Assembly: GCA_000016765.1 (NCBI GenBank)
Contig: CP000699.1
Coordinates: 3,125,001 to 3,189,000 of the forward strand
Source of the DNA: Rhizorhabdus wittichii RW1
GTDB lineage: Bacteria > Pseudomonadota > Alphaproteobacteria > Sphingomonadales > Sphingomonadaceae
Length of the DNA: 64,000 nucleotides
Direction: 5' to 3'
In this document: piece by piece, positions 45,794 through 59,348 of the stretch
Layout of the letters: each line of letters opens with the position of its first letter
How positions within the stretch are numbered: position 1 is the stretch's first letter
Made by a program: the position numbers and the translations under genes
The notes under the pieces: model-generated
The model's database searches: none
What the model was told of the DNA's origin: nothing
The model's input: only the letters and a program-made list of their open reading frames with translations

Positions 45794-46591
45794 TTACGCC
45801 GCGACCTCGAAGCGCTGGGCGTAGCGGGCGGCGATGCGGGCCACGGGCATCAGCACGAACACGTCGATCGTGTTGAAGGCGTGGTCGATATAGGCGCCGT
45901 CGCCGACCTCGGCGCCGACCCGCAGATAGGCCTTGATCAGCGGCGGCAGCCGGCGCGAGGCGATGCGCGGGTCATAGCCGCCAAGCGGCAGCGGGCCGAG
46001 CGGGATGGCATGCGCGCCGATCGCGCGGGCGCGCAGCTCGGGCACCGCCATGTGGTTGTGGGCGAGCAGCGACAGGCCCTCGGCATGCTCGGCCGGGTCG
46101 GTACCGGGAAAGCTCGCGCAACCGAACATATGGCCGATCCGGTGGCGCTGCAGATAGTCGGCGATGCCGCGCCACAGCAATTGGATGGTGCCGGCGTCGC
46201 GATAGGCGGGGTCGACACAGGAACGGCCGAGTTCGAGCAGCTCGACGCCCTCGCGCCGGCCGTGCGCGATCACCGCCGACAGGTCGAACTCGTGCGCCGA
46301 ATAGAAGCCGTCATGCGCCTCGGCGACGCTCTGGCGGAGCAGCCGATAGGTGCCCACCACCGGGCTGCCGGCGCGCGCATGGTCCTCGACCAGCAGATGG
46401 TCGCACAGCATGTCGTAAGGGTCGACGTCGCGGCCCTGGCCGGCGTCGGCCGCCTGCGGCTCGGGCGTCGCGCCCATGTCGCGGAAGAAGATGTCGTAGC
46501 GCAATCGCTGCGCCGCGACGACGTCGGCCGCGCCATCGGCGAGCCGGACGGCAAGGCGGCGTTCAACCCGATCGAGGGCCTGCGTCATCAT
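45794..46591 (-). CDS. GNAT-like acyltransferase, ornithine-acyl (OlsB/hemolysin) type
   Basis: 265 aa from the ATG at 46591 (MMTQALDRVERRLAVRLAD), with AAGGGGA upstream. It has VVAAQRLRYDIFFRDMG, DPYDMLCDHLLVEDH, VVGTYRLLR and GVELLELGRSCVDPAYRDAGTIQLLWRGIADYL, the OlsB/autoinducer-synthase-like GNAT layout that uses acyl-ACP. OlsB makes lyso-ornithine lipid; the OlsA acyltransferase gene is not in the window. It is divergent from zwf across 155 bp without another visible gene. Confidence 0.82.
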   Translation of the reverse strand: MMTQALDRVERRLAVRLADGAADVVAAQRLRYDIFFRDMGATPEPQAADAGQGRDVDPYDMLCDHLLVEDHARAGSPVVGTYRLLRQSVAEAHDGFYSAHEFDLSAVIAHGRREGVELLELGRSCVDPAYRDAGTIQLLWRGIADYLQRHRIGHMFGCASFPGTDPAEHAEGLSLLAHNHMAVPELRARAIGAHAIPLGPLPLGGYDPRIASRRLPPLIKAYLRVGAEVGDGAYIDHAFNTIDVFVLMPVARIAARYAQRFEVAA

Positions 46592-46746
46592 GGCGTCCCC
46601 TTGCTGCAACGATGACCCGGCAATAATGGCGCAATGCGACACGGCGGCTACCGCATCGCGATCGATTTGCTACAACCATGTTCCACCGCCGTGACGATGG
46701 CGGCACGACCTTCCCGGCGACCGCCGGACCACAAGGAGAATCCGCA

Positions 46747-48204
46747 GTGACGTCACCGAGCGAGAAGCTGCTGTTGTTTGGTGCGACGGGAGACCTGTCG
46801 CAGCGGATGCTGCTGCCGTCGCTGTACGGGCTGGCGGCGGATGGGCTGCTGCCGTCGGGTCTGGCGATCGTGGGGACGGCGCGCAGCGGGCATGACGACG
46901 CGGCGTTCCGGGGGTTCGTCGAGCAGGCGCTGCGCCGCTTCGTGCCGGCCGAGCGGCTCGACGAGGCGGCGCTGGGCGGCTTCCTCGCGCGGGTCGGCTA
47001 TGTCCCGGTCGACGCCTCGAAGGAGGGCGACTTCGCCGCGCTCGCGGAGAAGGTCGGGTCGACCGAGCGGGGGCTGTCGATCTTCCTGTCGACCGCGCCG
47101 TCGCTGTTCGGGGCGACGATCGACGGTCTCGCCAAGGCGGGGCTGGCGGGCGAGGGGGTGCGGATCGGGCTGGAGAAGCCGCTCGGCTACGACATGGCGT
47201 CGAGCCGCGAGATCAACGACGCGGTCGGATCGGTCTTCCCCGAGGAGCGGATCTTCCGGATCGACCATTATCTGGGCAAGGAGACGGTCCAGAACCTGCT
47301 GGCGCTGCGCTTCGCCAACGGGCTGTTCGAGCCGCTGTGGCGCGAGGGCGGGATCGACCATGTCCAGATCACCGTGTCGGAGACGGTCGGGCTGGAGGGC
47401 CGGGTCGGCTTCTACGACGGGGCGGGGGCGCTCAGGGACATGGTGCAGAACCACATGCTCCAGCTGCTGGCGCTGGTGGCGATGGAGCCGCCGGCGCGGT
47501 TCGACGCGGCGGCGGTGCGCGACGAGAAGGTGAAGGTGTTCCGCTCGCTGCGCCCGATCGACCGGGCGACGGCGGCGAGCCACAGCGTGATCGGGCAATA
47601 TGGCGCCGGCGCGGTGGCGGGTGGTCCGGTGCCGGGCTATGTCGACGAGCTGGGCAAGTCGTCGGACACCGAGACCTTCGTCGCGCTGAAGGCGAACATC
47701 GACAATTGGCGGTGGAAGGGGGTTCCCTTCTACCTGCGCACGGGCAAGCGGCTGCCGAGCCGTCAGTCAGAGATCTTCATCCAGTTCAAGGGCGTGCCGC
47801 ACTCGATCTTCGACGGGCGGGGCGCGGTGCTGCAACCCAACAAGCTGATCATCCGTTTGCAGCCCGACGAGAATGTCCGGCTGCTGCTGATGGCGAAGGA
47901 GCCGGGGCTCGACCGCGACGGGATCAGGCTGAGGGAGGTGCCGCTCGACATATCGATGCCGAACGCCTTCGCCGACAGCCGGCGGCGGATCGCCTATGAG
48001 CGGCTGCTGCTCGACCTGGTCGAGGGCGACCAGACGCTGTTCGTGCGGCGCGACGAGGTCGAGGCGCAATGGGAATGGGTCGACGCGATCCGCGACGGCT
48101 GGGCCGCCAATGCCATGAAGCCCAAGCCCTATATGGCCGGTACATGGGGCCCCTCCGCCGCCATCGCCCTCACCGAACGCGACCGCGTCACGTGGCATGA
48201 TTGA
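46747..48204 (+). CDS. zwf: Glucose-6-phosphate 1-dehydrogenase
   Basis: 485 aa. The NADP site is LLLFGATGDLSQRMLLPSLYGL, and the active-site signature is FRIDHYLGKETVQNLLALRF, with FYLRTGKRLPSR near the substrate phosphate. It oxidises glucose-6-phosphate to the lactone for the Entner-Doudoroff or pentose-phosphate route. The GTG start at 46747 is supported by AAGGAGAA 7 nt upstream. pgl follows downstream after a 160-bp spacer containing a hairpin repeat. The edd and glk genes of the usual cluster are absent. Confidence 0.96.
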   Translation: MTSPSEKLLLFGATGDLSQRMLLPSLYGLAADGLLPSGLAIVGTARSGHDDAAFRGFVEQALRRFVPAERLDEAALGGFLARVGYVPVDASKEGDFAALAEKVGSTERGLSIFLSTAPSLFGATIDGLAKAGLAGEGVRIGLEKPLGYDMASSREINDAVGSVFPEERIFRIDHYLGKETVQNLLALRFANGLFEPLWREGGIDHVQITVSETVGLEGRVGFYDGAGALRDMVQNHMLQLLALVAMEPPARFDAAAVRDEKVKVFRSLRPIDRATAASHSVIGQYGAGAVAGGPVPGYVDELGKSSDTETFVALKANIDNWRWKGVPFYLRTGKRLPSRQSEIFIQFKGVPHSIFDGRGAVLQPNKLIIRLQPDENVRLLLMAKEPGLDRDGIRLREVPLDISMPNAFADSRRRIAYERLLLDLVEGDQTLFVRRDEVEAQWEWVDAIRDGWAANAMKPKPYMAGTWGPSAAIALTERDRVTWHD

Positions 48205-48215
48205 CGTGGAATTAT

Positions 48216-48336
48216 TCCTCCCCACGTGAAACGTGGGGAGGGGGACCACCCATAGGGTGGTGGAGGGGTTGGGGTCGCAGACCCCTCCACCGCGCTTTGC
48301 GCGGTCCCCCTCCCCGCGCTAACGCGCAGGGAGGAT
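48216..48336. repeat. Hairpin repeat cluster between zwf and pgl
   Basis: CCTCCCCACGTGAAACGTGG followed by GGAGG is the first stem-loop; CCACCCATAGGGTGG and CGCGCTTTGCGCG and CCCGCGCTAACGCGCAGGG follow. It contains ACGTGAAAC, half of a parS, but not a full site. Confidence 0.6.
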
Positions 48337-48364
48337 TTGGAAATAGAAGGACAAGGAAGACGAT

Positions 48365-49069
48365 ATGATCGAGGCCGAATGGTGGGACTATGAGGACCCG
48401 GCCGAGCTTGCCGAAGCGGTGGCGGGCGATGTCGGCTTCATCATCGAATCGGCGCTCGACGCGCGGGGCCAGTGCCTGCTCGCGCTGCCGGGCGGCCAGA
48501 CGCCGCTGCCGATCTACGAGAAGCTGGCCAAGGCGAAGATCGACTGGAAGCGGGTGACGATCATCCCGACCGACGAGCGGATCGTGGCGATGACCGATCC
48601 GCTGTCGAACGCCGCGGCGCTCGCCAGGGTCTTCCTGCCGAAGGGCGCGCGGGTGGTGCCGGTGATCAGCGAGAAGGCGCCCGACTATCGCAGCGCCGGC
48701 ATGGCCGCCGACGCCCGGCTGCAGGATTTCCCCTGGCCGCCGGACCTGGTGTGGCTCGGCGTCGGCACCGACGGCCACACCGCCTCGATCTTCGCCGGGC
48801 CCGACCTCGACGACGCGCTGGGCGCCCCCAAGGCGCGCCGCGCGGTCGGGGTGATGCCCGATCCGCTGCCCCCCGAGGCCCCGGTCGCGCGGGTGACGCT
48901 GACCAAGGCGGCGATCCTGTCGGCGCGCACGGTGATGCTGGTGCTGACCGGCAAGGAGAAGAAGAAGCTGCTCGAAAGGGCCCTCAAGGAAGGGGCCAGC
49001 TCGAGCCTGCCGATCGGCCGGGTCCTCGCCGACGCCGAGCAGGCGATCGACATCCACTGGAGCGAATGA
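48365..49069 (+). CDS. pgl: 6-Phosphogluconolactonase
   Basis: 234 aa, DevB/SugarP isomerase-like type. The phosphate-binding loop is LALPGGQTPLPIYEKL, with TIIPTDERIVAMTDPLSNAA and the catalytic-His region VWLGVGTDGHTASIFAGP. It hydrolyses 6-phosphogluconolactone made by Zwf. The ATG at 48365 has AAGGAAG just upstream. It follows zwf on the same strand, so co-expression is likely despite the hairpins in between. Confidence 0.94.
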   Translation: MIEAEWWDYEDPAELAEAVAGDVGFIIESALDARGQCLLALPGGQTPLPIYEKLAKAKIDWKRVTIIPTDERIVAMTDPLSNAAALARVFLPKGARVVPVISEKAPDYRSAGMAADARLQDFPWPPDLVWLGVGTDGHTASIFAGPDLDDALGAPKARRAVGVMPDPLPPEAPVARVTLTKAAILSARTVMLVLTGKEKKKLLERALKEGASSSLPIGRVLADAEQAIDIHWSE

Positions 49070-49094
49070 GGACCTGCGACCAGCTGCCTTGACC

Positions 49095-49122
49095 CGTCAT
49101 GCCGGCCTCCGCCGGCATGACG
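49095..49122. repeat. Short CGTCAT palindrome between convergent pgl and pccA
   Basis: CGTCATGCCGG and CCGGCATGACG arms with a 6-nt loop, identical in sequence to the copy at 25718. It is likely a bidirectional terminator. Confidence 0.75.
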
Positions 49123-49134
49123 GGAGTGGGGAGG

Positions 49135-51117
<1,983 letters not shown>

Positions 51118-51139
51118 CGTCGTCCTTCTTAGTCCGAAC

Positions 51140-51227
51140 CGTCATCCTGAACTCGTTTCAGGATCCACCAGGCCACGAGCGCCGGGGCGTGTTGCTGGGT
51201 GGATGCTGAAACAAGTTCAGCATGACG
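51140..51227. repeat. Second-type inverted repeat (CATCCTGAACTCG)
   Basis: The arms are CGTCATCCTGAACTCGTTTC with AGGATCCACCA and GGTGGATGCTGAAACAAGTT with CAGCATGACG. The related copy is at 62370-62501. It lies between bioB and pccA, both on the minus strand. Confidence 0.75.
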
Positions 51228-51238
51228 AAGAGAAACGG

Positions 51239-52255
51239 TTACTCCGCCGCCAGCTCGACCTTGCACTCGGCCGCCATCGGCGTGACGCCGAGCCGGGCGA
51301 ACAGCGCGGCGTCCCTGTCGTCGCCGGCATTGTCGGTGGTGAGCAGCTTGTCGCCGGTGAAGATCGAATTGGCCCCGGCCATGAAGCACAGCGCCTGCGC
51401 CGCGTCGGACATGCTCTCGCGGCCCGCCGACAGGCGGACCATCGAGGCCGGCATGGTGATCCGCGCGACCGCGACGGTGCGGACGAACTCGATCTCGTCG
51501 ATCTTCGCCAGCGGCGTGTCGGCGAGCATGTCGCCGAGCACCGTGCCCTTGACCGGCACCAGCGCGTTGACCGGCACGCTCTCGGGATGGACCGGCAGTG
51601 TCGCCAGCGCATGGATGAAGCCGACCCGGTCGGCGCGCGTCTCGCCCATGCCGACGATGCCGCCGCAGCAGACGTTGATCCCCGCCTCGCGGACATGCTC
51701 GAGCGTCTCGATCCGGTCCTCGAAGGTCCGGGTGGTGATCACCTGGTCGTAACGCTCGGGCGCGGTGTCGATATTGTGGTTGTAATAGTCGAGCCCCGCA
51801 TCGGCGAGCGTCCGGGCCTGGTCCCCGGTCAGCATGCCGAGGGTCATGCAGGTCTCCATCCCCATCTGGCGGACGCCCTTCACCATCTCGACGATGGCGG
51901 GCATGTCGCGGTCCTTGGGGTTGCGCCAGGCGGCGCCCATGCAGAAGCGGGTCGAGCCGGCGTCCCGGGCCTGCGCGGCGGACTGGAGCACCGCGCGCAC
52001 GTCCATCAGCTTGGTCGCCTTGAGGCCCGTTTCCGCATGGACCGACTGGTTGCAATAGCCGCAATCCTCGGGACAGCCGCCGGTCTTGATCGACAGCAGG
52101 GTCGAGAGCTGGACCTCGTTCGCCGCATGGGCGGCGCGATGCGCGGCCTGCGCCTGCCACAGCAGGTCGTTGAACGGCAGGTCGAACAAGGCCGCGATCT
52201 CCTCGCGCGTCCAGTCGGACCGGACGGCGGGGCGGGGGTTGGCATGGGCATTCAT
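51239..52255 (-). CDS. bioB: Biotin synthase
   Basis: 338 aa radical-SAM enzyme that inserts sulfur into dethiobiotin. The CxxxCxxC iron-sulfur site is [17 protein letters not shown], followed by [15 protein letters not shown] and [36 protein letters not shown] is the C-terminal family stretch. The ATG at 52255 overlaps the stop of the mutase gene (ATGA). Placing bioB between the mutase and pccA links cofactor supply to the biotin enzyme of the same pathway; the other bio genes are not in the window. Confidence 0.96.
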   Translation of the reverse strand: MNAHANPRPAVRSDWTREEIAALFDLPFNDLLWQAQAAHRAAHAANEVQLSTLLSIKTGGCPEDCGYCNQSVHAETGLKATKLMDVRAVLQSAAQARDAGSTRFCMGAAWRNPKDRDMPAIVEMVKGVRQMGMETCMTLGMLTGDQARTLADAGLDYYNHNIDTAPERYDQVITTRTFEDRIETLEHVREAGINVCCGGIVGMGETRADRVGFIHALATLPVHPESVPVNALVPVKGTVLGDMLADTPLAKIDEIEFVRTVAVARITMPASMVRLSAGRESMSDAAQALCFMAGANSIFTGDKLLTTDNAGDDRDAALFARLGVTPMAAECKVELAAE

Positions 52256-54402
52256 TCAGCGGCCTCCTCGAAGCCTTCGGGCGGTTGGTTGTGACCCAAC
52301 AGCCGTAGCACTTCGGTGGCCGCGTTGACGAGATTCGTGCCGGGGCCGAAAATCCCCTGCACCCCCGCGTCGCGGAGGAACTGATAATCCTGCGCCGGGA
52401 TGACGCCGCCGGCGACCACCTTGATGTCGCCGCGCCCGGCATCCTTGAGGTGCTGGATCAGCTCGGGGATCAGCGTCTTGTGGCCGGCGGCGAGGCTGGA
52501 CGCGCCGACCACGTCGACATCGGCCTTGAGCGCCAGCTCGGCGGCTTCCTTCGGGGTCTGGAACAGCGGCCCCGCCACCACCTCGAAGCCGAGGTCGCCG
52601 AACGCCGAGGAGACGAGGTTGGCGCCGCGGTCGTGCCCGTCCTGGCCCATCTTGGCGACCAGCATGCGGGGCTTGCGGCCCTTGCGCCGGGTGATCGTCT
52701 CGACCCCGTCGACCAGCCCCGCCCAGCGGCGATCGTCGCCATAGGCGCCGCCATAGATGCCTTTGACCGGGGTCGGGTTGGTGCCGAAGCGGCCGAACAC
52801 CGCCTCCATCGCCGCCGAGATCTCGCCCAGCGTCGCGTGGGCGCGGGCGCAGTCGACGGCAAGGGCGAGCAGGTTCGCGCTGCCCTGCGCGCCTTCGGTC
52901 AGCGCCGCGAGCGCCGCCTGGCACGTCGCCTCGTCGCGGCCGGCCTTGACCGCCTGGATGCGGCGGATCTGCGCCTCGCGCACCGCGACATTGTCGACGT
53001 CGAGGATGTCGATCGGGTCTTCCTGCGCCAGCTTGTACTTGTTGACGCCGACGATCACCTCCTCGACGCGGTCGATCCGCGCCGCCTTGGCGGCCGAGGC
53101 CTCCTCGATCATCGCCTTGGGCCAGCCGGCCGCCACGGCCTTCGCCATGCCGCCCTCGGCCTCGACCTTCTCGATGATCTCCCAGGCGCGGTCGACCAGC
53201 TCCCGGGTCAGGCTCTCGACATAATAGGAGCCGCCGAGCGGATCGACGACCTTGGTCATCCCGGTCTCTTCCTGGATGACGATCTGGGTGTTGCGCGCGA
53301 TCCGGGCGGAGAAGTCGGTCGGCAGCGCGATCGCCTCGTCGAGCGCATTGGTGTGGAGCGACTGGGTGCCGCCCAGCATCGCCGCCATCGCCTCGATCGT
53401 GGTGCGCATGACGTTGTTGTACGGGTCCTGCTCGGTCAGCGAGACGCCCGAGGTCTGGCAATGGGTGCGCAGCATCTTCGAGCGCTCGTCCCTGGCGCCG
53501 AGCTTCGTCATCACCCGGTGCCACAGCACCCGCGCGGCGCGCAGCTTGGCGATCTCCATGAAGAAGTTCATGCCGATCGCGAAGAAGAAGCTGAGGCGCC
53601 CGGCGAACTTGTCGATGTCGAGGCCCGAGGCGACGCCGTATTTCACATATTCCATGCCGTCGGCGATGGTGAAGGCCAGCTCCTGGACCTGCGTCGCCCC
53701 GGCTTCCTGCATGTGATAGCCCGAGATCGAGATCGAGTTGAACTTGGGCATGTTCGCGCTCGTGAAGGCGAAGATGTCCGAGATGATCCGCATGCTCGGC
53801 TCGGGCGGGTAGATATAGGTGTTGCGGACCATGAACTCCTTGAGGATGTCGTTCTGGATGGTCCCGTCGAGCTGGGCCATCGGCACGCCCTGCTCCTCGC
53901 CCGCGACGATGAAGAAGGCGAGCACCGGGATCACCGCGCCGTTCATCGTCATCGACACCGACATCTGGTCGAGCGGGATGCCGTCGAACAGGATCTTCAT
54001 GTCGTCGATCGTGTCGATCGCCACGCCCGCCTTGCCGACGTCGCCGGTGACGCGCGGGTGGTCACTGTCATAGCCGCGATGGGTCGCCAGGTCGAAGGCG
54101 ACCGACAGGCCCTTCTGCCCGGCCTTGAGGTTGCGATGGTAGAAGGCGTTCGATTCCTCGGCGGTCGAGAAGCCGGCATATTGGCGGATCGTCCAGGGAC
54201 GGCCGGCATACATCGATGCGCGCACCCCGCGCGTGAACGGCGCGAAGCCGGGCAGGCCGGGGTCGATGCCGGCCACGTCCGCAGCGGTGTAGAGCGGCTT
54301 GACCGCGATCCCCTCGGGCGTGTTCCAGGTCAGGTCCTTGCCCTTGACCTCCTTGGCGGCGGCGGCCTCCCAGCGGGCCAGATCGGGCTTGTCGTCGCTC
54401 AT
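52252..54402 (-). CDS. scpA: Methylmalonyl-CoA mutase
   Basis: 716 aa single-chain adenosylcobalamin enzyme converting (R)-methylmalonyl-CoA to succinyl-CoA. The substrate barrel has [36 protein letters not shown]-type segments and [28 protein letters not shown]. The C-terminal B12 domain has [27 protein letters not shown] (DxHxxG) and [11 protein letters not shown]. It is followed by bioB (overlap) and preceded by the epimerase gene. The paired small subunit type is not needed here because barrel and B12 domain are fused. Confidence 0.96.
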   Translation of the reverse strand: MSDDKPDLARWEAAAAKEVKGKDLTWNTPEGIAVKPLYTAADVAGIDPGLPGFAPFTRGVRASMYAGRPWTIRQYAGFSTAEESNAFYHRNLKAGQKGLSVAFDLATHRGYDSDHPRVTGDVGKAGVAIDTIDDMKILFDGIPLDQMSVSMTMNGAVIPVLAFFIVAGEEQGVPMAQLDGTIQNDILKEFMVRNTYIYPPEPSMRIISDIFAFTSANMPKFNSISISGYHMQEAGATQVQELAFTIADGMEYVKYGVASGLDIDKFAGRLSFFFAIGMNFFMEIAKLRAARVLWHRVMTKLGARDERSKMLRTHCQTSGVSLTEQDPYNNVMRTTIEAMAAMLGGTQSLHTNALDEAIALPTDFSARIARNTQIVIQEETGMTKVVDPLGGSYYVESLTRELVDRAWEIIEKVEAEGGMAKAVAAGWPKAMIEEASAAKAARIDRVEEVIVGVNKYKLAQEDPIDILDVDNVAVREAQIRRIQAVKAGRDEATCQAALAALTEGAQGSANLLALAVDCARAHATLGEISAAMEAVFGRFGTNPTPVKGIYGGAYGDDRRWAGLVDGVETITRRKGRKPRMLVAKMGQDGHDRGANLVSSAFGDLGFEVVAGPLFQTPKEAAELALKADVDVVGASSLAAGHKTLIPELIQHLKDAGRGDIKVVAGGVIPAQDYQFLRDAGVQGIFGPGTNLVNAATEVLRLLGHNQPPEGFEEAAE

Positions 54403-54433
54403 CGCTGCTTCCTTCCGAACCTCAGGGGCGCCG

Positions 54434-54859
54434 TCAGTGGCTGACGCCGGGTCGCGGGGTTTCCATGATCTCGGTCAGCACCCCGCCCATGTCGCGCGGG
54501 TGGACGAAGAAGATCAGCGTGCCGTGCGCGCCGATGCGCGGCTCGCCCAGCACGCGCGCGCCCTTGCCCTCGAACCAGGACTTGGCGGCGTGGATGTCGG
54601 GCACTTCATAGCAGATATGGTGCTGGCCGCCCTCGGGATTCTTGGCGATGAAGCCCGCGATCGGGGAGGATTCGCCGAGCGGCTCGATCAGCTCGATCTG
54701 GCTGTTCGGGGTGTCGACGAAGCAGACCTTCACGCCCTGCGCGGGCAGGTCGAACGGCTCGCGGATCACCTCGGCGCCCATCACGTCGCGGTAGAAGGCG
54801 ATGCTCTTCTCGATCGACGGGGTGGCGACCCCGACATGGTTGAGCCGGCCGAGCTTCAT
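54434..54859 (-). CDS. mce: Methylmalonyl-CoA epimerase
   Basis: 141 aa, two VOC modules in one chain: [27 protein letters not shown] and [24 protein letters not shown], with metal ligands His in NHVGV, Gln/His in GQHHICYEV and Glu in EIME. It interconverts the (S) and (R) forms of methylmalonyl-CoA so the PCC product fits the mutase. It overlaps the thiolase stop (ATGA) and is 31 nt from the mutase gene. Confidence 0.94.
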   Translation of the reverse strand: MKLGRLNHVGVATPSIEKSIAFYRDVMGAEVIREPFDLPAQGVKVCFVDTPNSQIELIEPLGESSPIAGFIAKNPEGGQHHICYEVPDIHAAKSWFEGKGARVLGEPRIGAHGTLIFFVHPRDMGGVLTEIMETPRPGVSH

Positions 54860-56037
54860 GCGCAGCGCTCCACCACCATGGCGATGCCCTGGCCGCCGCC
54901 GATGCACATGGTGATCAGGCCGTAGCGGCCGCCGATGCGCTCCAGTTCGTAGACGGTCTTGACGGTCAGGATCGCGCCGGTCGCGCCGACCGGATGGCCG
55001 AGCGCGACGCCCGATCCGTTCGGGTTGACCTTGTCGGGATCGAAGCCCAGCTCCTGCGCCACCGCGCAGGCCTGCGCGGCGAACGCTTCGTTCGCCTCGA
55101 TCACGTCGATGTCGGCCAGGGTCAGGCCGGCGCGCTCCAGCGCGATCGGCACCGCCTTGACCGGGCCGATGCCCATATAGAGCGGCTCGACCCCGGCATG
55201 GCCCCAGCTCAGGATGCGGGCGAGCGGCTTCAGGCCCTTGGCGTCGACCGCCTTCTTCGTCGCCAGCACGACCATCGCCGCGCCGTCGTTGATGCCGCTG
55301 GCATTGGCGGCGGTGACGGTGCCGTCCTTCTTGAAGACCGGACGCAGCTTGGCCAGCTCCTCGGCCGAGACGTCGCCGCGGACATGCTCGTCGGTGTCGA
55401 AGGCGACGACGCCCTTGCGGGTCTTCACCTCGACCGGGACGATCTGCGCCTTGAAGCGGCCCTCGGCGATCGCCCTGGCGGCGCGCTGGTGGCCCTGCAG
55501 CGCCAGCGCGTCCTGCGCCTCGCGGGTGATCTGGTAGCGTTCGGCGACATTCTCGGCGGTGATGCCCATATGGACCTTGTCGAACGGATCGCTCAGCGCC
55601 TCGATCAGGCCGTCGGTCATCTCGACATTGCCCATCTTGGTGCCCCAGCGCGCGCCCTTCACGACATGGGGGACACGGCTCATCACCTCGGCGCCGCCGG
55701 CGAGGACGATGTCCGACTCGCCCAGCACCATCGCCTTGGCGCCGGTGACGATCGCCTCGACGCCCGAACCGCACAGCCGGTTGAGGGTCAGCGCCGGCGT
55801 CTCGATCGGCACGCCCGCGGTCACGCCGACCATGCGCGCCAGATAGGCGTCGCGCGGTTCGGTCGGCATCACCTGGCCCATCACCACATTCTGCACGTCG
55901 CCGGGTTCGAGCCCGGCGCGCTCCAGCGCCGCCCTGGCGACGATCACGCCGAGGTCGGCCGGGGGAACGTCCTTCAGCGCGCCGCCGAAATCGGCGATCG
56001 CGGTCCGCGCGGCGCCGACGATGTAGATGTCTTCCAT
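54856..56037 (-). CDS. Acetyl-CoA acyltransferase (thiolase)
   Basis: 393 aa from the ATG at 56037 (MEDIYIVGAARTAIADFGGAL), with GGAG 8 nt upstream; a GTG at 56046 would add three residues. The catalytic residues are Cys in NRLCGSGVEAIVTG, His in ALGHPVGATGAIL and Cys in CIGGGQG. Such thiolases form or cleave beta-ketoacyl-CoA; a beta-ketothiolase would supply acetyl- or propionyl-CoA to the carboxylase. Coupled by overlap to the epimerase gene. Confidence 0.94.
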   Translation of the reverse strand: MEDIYIVGAARTAIADFGGALKDVPPADLGVIVARAALERAGLEPGDVQNVVMGQVMPTEPRDAYLARMVGVTAGVPIETPALTLNRLCGSGVEAIVTGAKAMVLGESDIVLAGGAEVMSRVPHVVKGARWGTKMGNVEMTDGLIEALSDPFDKVHMGITAENVAERYQITREAQDALALQGHQRAARAIAEGRFKAQIVPVEVKTRKGVVAFDTDEHVRGDVSAEELAKLRPVFKKDGTVTAANASGINDGAAMVVLATKKAVDAKGLKPLARILSWGHAGVEPLYMGIGPVKAVPIALERAGLTLADIDVIEANEAFAAQACAVAQELGFDPDKVNPNGSGVALGHPVGATGAILTVKTVYELERIGGRYGLITMCIGGGQGIAMVVERCA

Positions 56038-56092
56038 TCCACTCACTCCATGCCCCGCTGCCGGGAAAGATGCTTCATCGGAACCGTCTTCT

Positions 56093-56186
56093 CGTCATTC
56101 CCGCGAAAGCGGGAAGCCATGGACGGCGGTACCGCCAGATATCGAACGCTCCGTGACTGTGGATTCCCGCTTTCGCGGGAATGACG
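56093..56186. repeat. CGTCAT-type inverted repeat (GCGAAAGC variant)
   Basis: The arms are CGTCATTCCCGCGAAAGCGG and CCGCTTTCGCGGGAATGACG. It is in the gap between pccB and the thiolase gene, both on the minus strand, and could weaken read-through inside this run of genes. Confidence 0.75.
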
Positions 56187-56198
56187 GGTGAAAAGACC

Positions 56199-57731
<1,533 letters not shown>

Positions 57732-57779
57732 AGGACCATAGGCTCCTTGGGATTCTTGAATGCGGCCCCCTTTTCAAGC

Positions 57780-57840
57780 TTTGCGCGATAAGGCAAATGT
57801 GAACTTGCGGACTTGCGAAGTTCCTATTTGCAAAATTTGC
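57780..57840. promoter_or_regulatory. Candidate operator region of the propionyl-CoA regulator
   Basis: In the 149-bp gap between divergent pccB and the regulator gene there is an inverted repeat TTTGC-N8-GCAAA at 57780-57797, TTGC direct repeats at 57805 and 57813, a perfect TTTGCAAA at 57827-57834 and a further TTTGC at 57836. TTTGCAAA is the half-site described for PccR/RamB-type regulators. The sites overlap where promoters of both genes should be. Confidence 0.6.
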
Positions 57841-57880
57841 GGGACTCTGTTTCACTCGGAGGCGACGAGGAGGCCCCGGC

Positions 57881-59302
57881 ATGGCGCGACGCACCGGCAC
57901 CAGATTGTTCGCGGGGCACGAGCTGCGCGCGCTGCGGCAGCGGGTCGGGCTCGGCCAGGCGGCGATGGCGGCGCGGGTCGGGCTGTCGGTCTCCTATCTG
58001 TCGCAGCTCGAGAATGACGACCGGCCGATCACCCCGGCGGTGGGGGAGGCGTTCGCCAAGGCCTTCCCGATCGACTGGAACCGCGACACCGCCGGCGATG
58101 CCGAGCGGCGGCTGGCGACGCTGCGCGAGGCGTTCGCCGACCCGCTGTTCGCCAATGCCGAGGTCGGGCCGCAGATGCTCCACCGCATGGTCGAGCAGCA
58201 GCCGGTCTTCGCCGACCAGTTCGTCCGCCTCCACGATGCCTGGCGCCGGGCCGAGGAACGGCTCCAGCTCGTCGACGACCGGATCGCCAGCGGCGTGCCC
58301 GGCGACGACCGGCTGCCGTGGGAGGAGGTGCGCGACTGGTTCCACGAGGAGGGCAATTATGTCGACGCGATCGACCGCGCCGCCGAGGCGCTGGCCGACG
58401 ATCTCGACGCCGAGCCGCTGCCCGAGGCGCTGATCGCGCATGCGCTCAAGCGGCGCCACGGGGTCGACATCGTCACCGCGGCCGACGACGGCGGCGGCAT
58501 GCTGCGCCGCTTCGATCCGGGGCGCGGGCTGCTGACGATCGGATCGGCGCAGCCGCCCGAGACGCGCCGCTTCATGATGGCGCACCAGCTCGTCCAGCTC
58601 GACCTGCGCAGCGAGATCGCCTCGGTCGCCGCCGAGGCGCGCTTCCGCGCGGCGGAGGCCTTCCCGCTGCTGTCGGTCGGCCTCGCCAACTATGCGGCGG
58701 GGGCGCTGCTGATGCCCTATCGCCGCTTCCGCGACACCGCGCGCGGGCTGCGCCACGACATCGACCGGCTGTGCCAGCGCTTCGGGGTCAGCTTCGAGCA
58801 GGCCTGCCATCGGCTGTCGACGCTCCAGCGCCCGGCCGAGCGCGGCATCCCATTCTTCTTCTGCCGGGTCGACATGGCGGGCAACATCACCAAGCGCCAT
58901 TCGGCGACGCGGCTGCAATTCGCCCGCTTCGGCGGCGCCTGCCCGCTGTGGATCGTCCACGAGGCGGTGGCGATCCCCGACCGCATCCTCGTCCAGCTCG
59001 CCGAGATGCCCGACGGGGTGCGCTACGTCCAGATGGCGAAGGGGCTGGTCAAGCCGTCGGGCAGCTTCACCCGCGCGCCGCGCCGCTTCGCCGTCGCCTT
59101 GGGCTGCGAGGTCGAGCATGCCCGCGACTTCATCTATGCCGACGCGCTCGATCTCGGCAATCCGGGGGCGGTCACGCCGATCGGCATCTCGTGCCGGCTG
59201 TGCCCGCGCGAGCATTGCGACCAGCGCGCCTTCCCGCCCGCCGGCCGGCCGATCGAGGTCGACGCCGACCGCCGCGACGTGGTGCCCTATCGGCTGAGCT
59301 AG
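57881..59302 (+). CDS. ScfR/PccR-family transcriptional regulator (XRE-type HTH + DUF955 + C-terminal domain)
   Basis: 473 aa. An N-terminal XRE helix-turn-helix (LRALRQRVGLGQAAMAARVGLSVSYLSQLENDDRP), then a DUF955-like domain in which the HExxH is replaced by FMMAHQLVQLDLRSE, so no protease activity is expected. The C-terminal short-chain-fatty-acyl regulator domain ends in ISCRLCPREHCDQRAFPPAG, the cysteine-rich motif of the RamB/PrpR/PccR group. It probably senses an acyl-CoA or related intermediate and controls the propionyl-CoA genes next to it. Confidence 0.87.
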   Translation: MARRTGTRLFAGHELRALRQRVGLGQAAMAARVGLSVSYLSQLENDDRPITPAVGEAFAKAFPIDWNRDTAGDAERRLATLREAFADPLFANAEVGPQMLHRMVEQQPVFADQFVRLHDAWRRAEERLQLVDDRIASGVPGDDRLPWEEVRDWFHEEGNYVDAIDRAAEALADDLDAEPLPEALIAHALKRRHGVDIVTAADDGGGMLRRFDPGRGLLTIGSAQPPETRRFMMAHQLVQLDLRSEIASVAAEARFRAAEAFPLLSVGLANYAAGALLMPYRRFRDTARGLRHDIDRLCQRFGVSFEQACHRLSTLQRPAERGIPFFFCRVDMAGNITKRHSATRLQFARFGGACPLWIVHEAVAIPDRILVQLAEMPDGVRYVQMAKGLVKPSGSFTRAPRRFAVALGCEVEHARDFIYADALDLGNPGAVTPIGISCRLCPREHCDQRAFPPAGRPIEVDADRRDVVPYRLS

Positions 59303-59348
59303 GGAACGGCTATATCCTGTCGGCAGGACAGGGGGAGAGGACCAGACC

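Noticed and set aside
48217-48240. ACGTGAAACGTGG as a further parS
   Set aside because: It is a G/C-flanked stem-loop (CCCCACGTGAAACGTGGGG); only half of the parS sequence is present.
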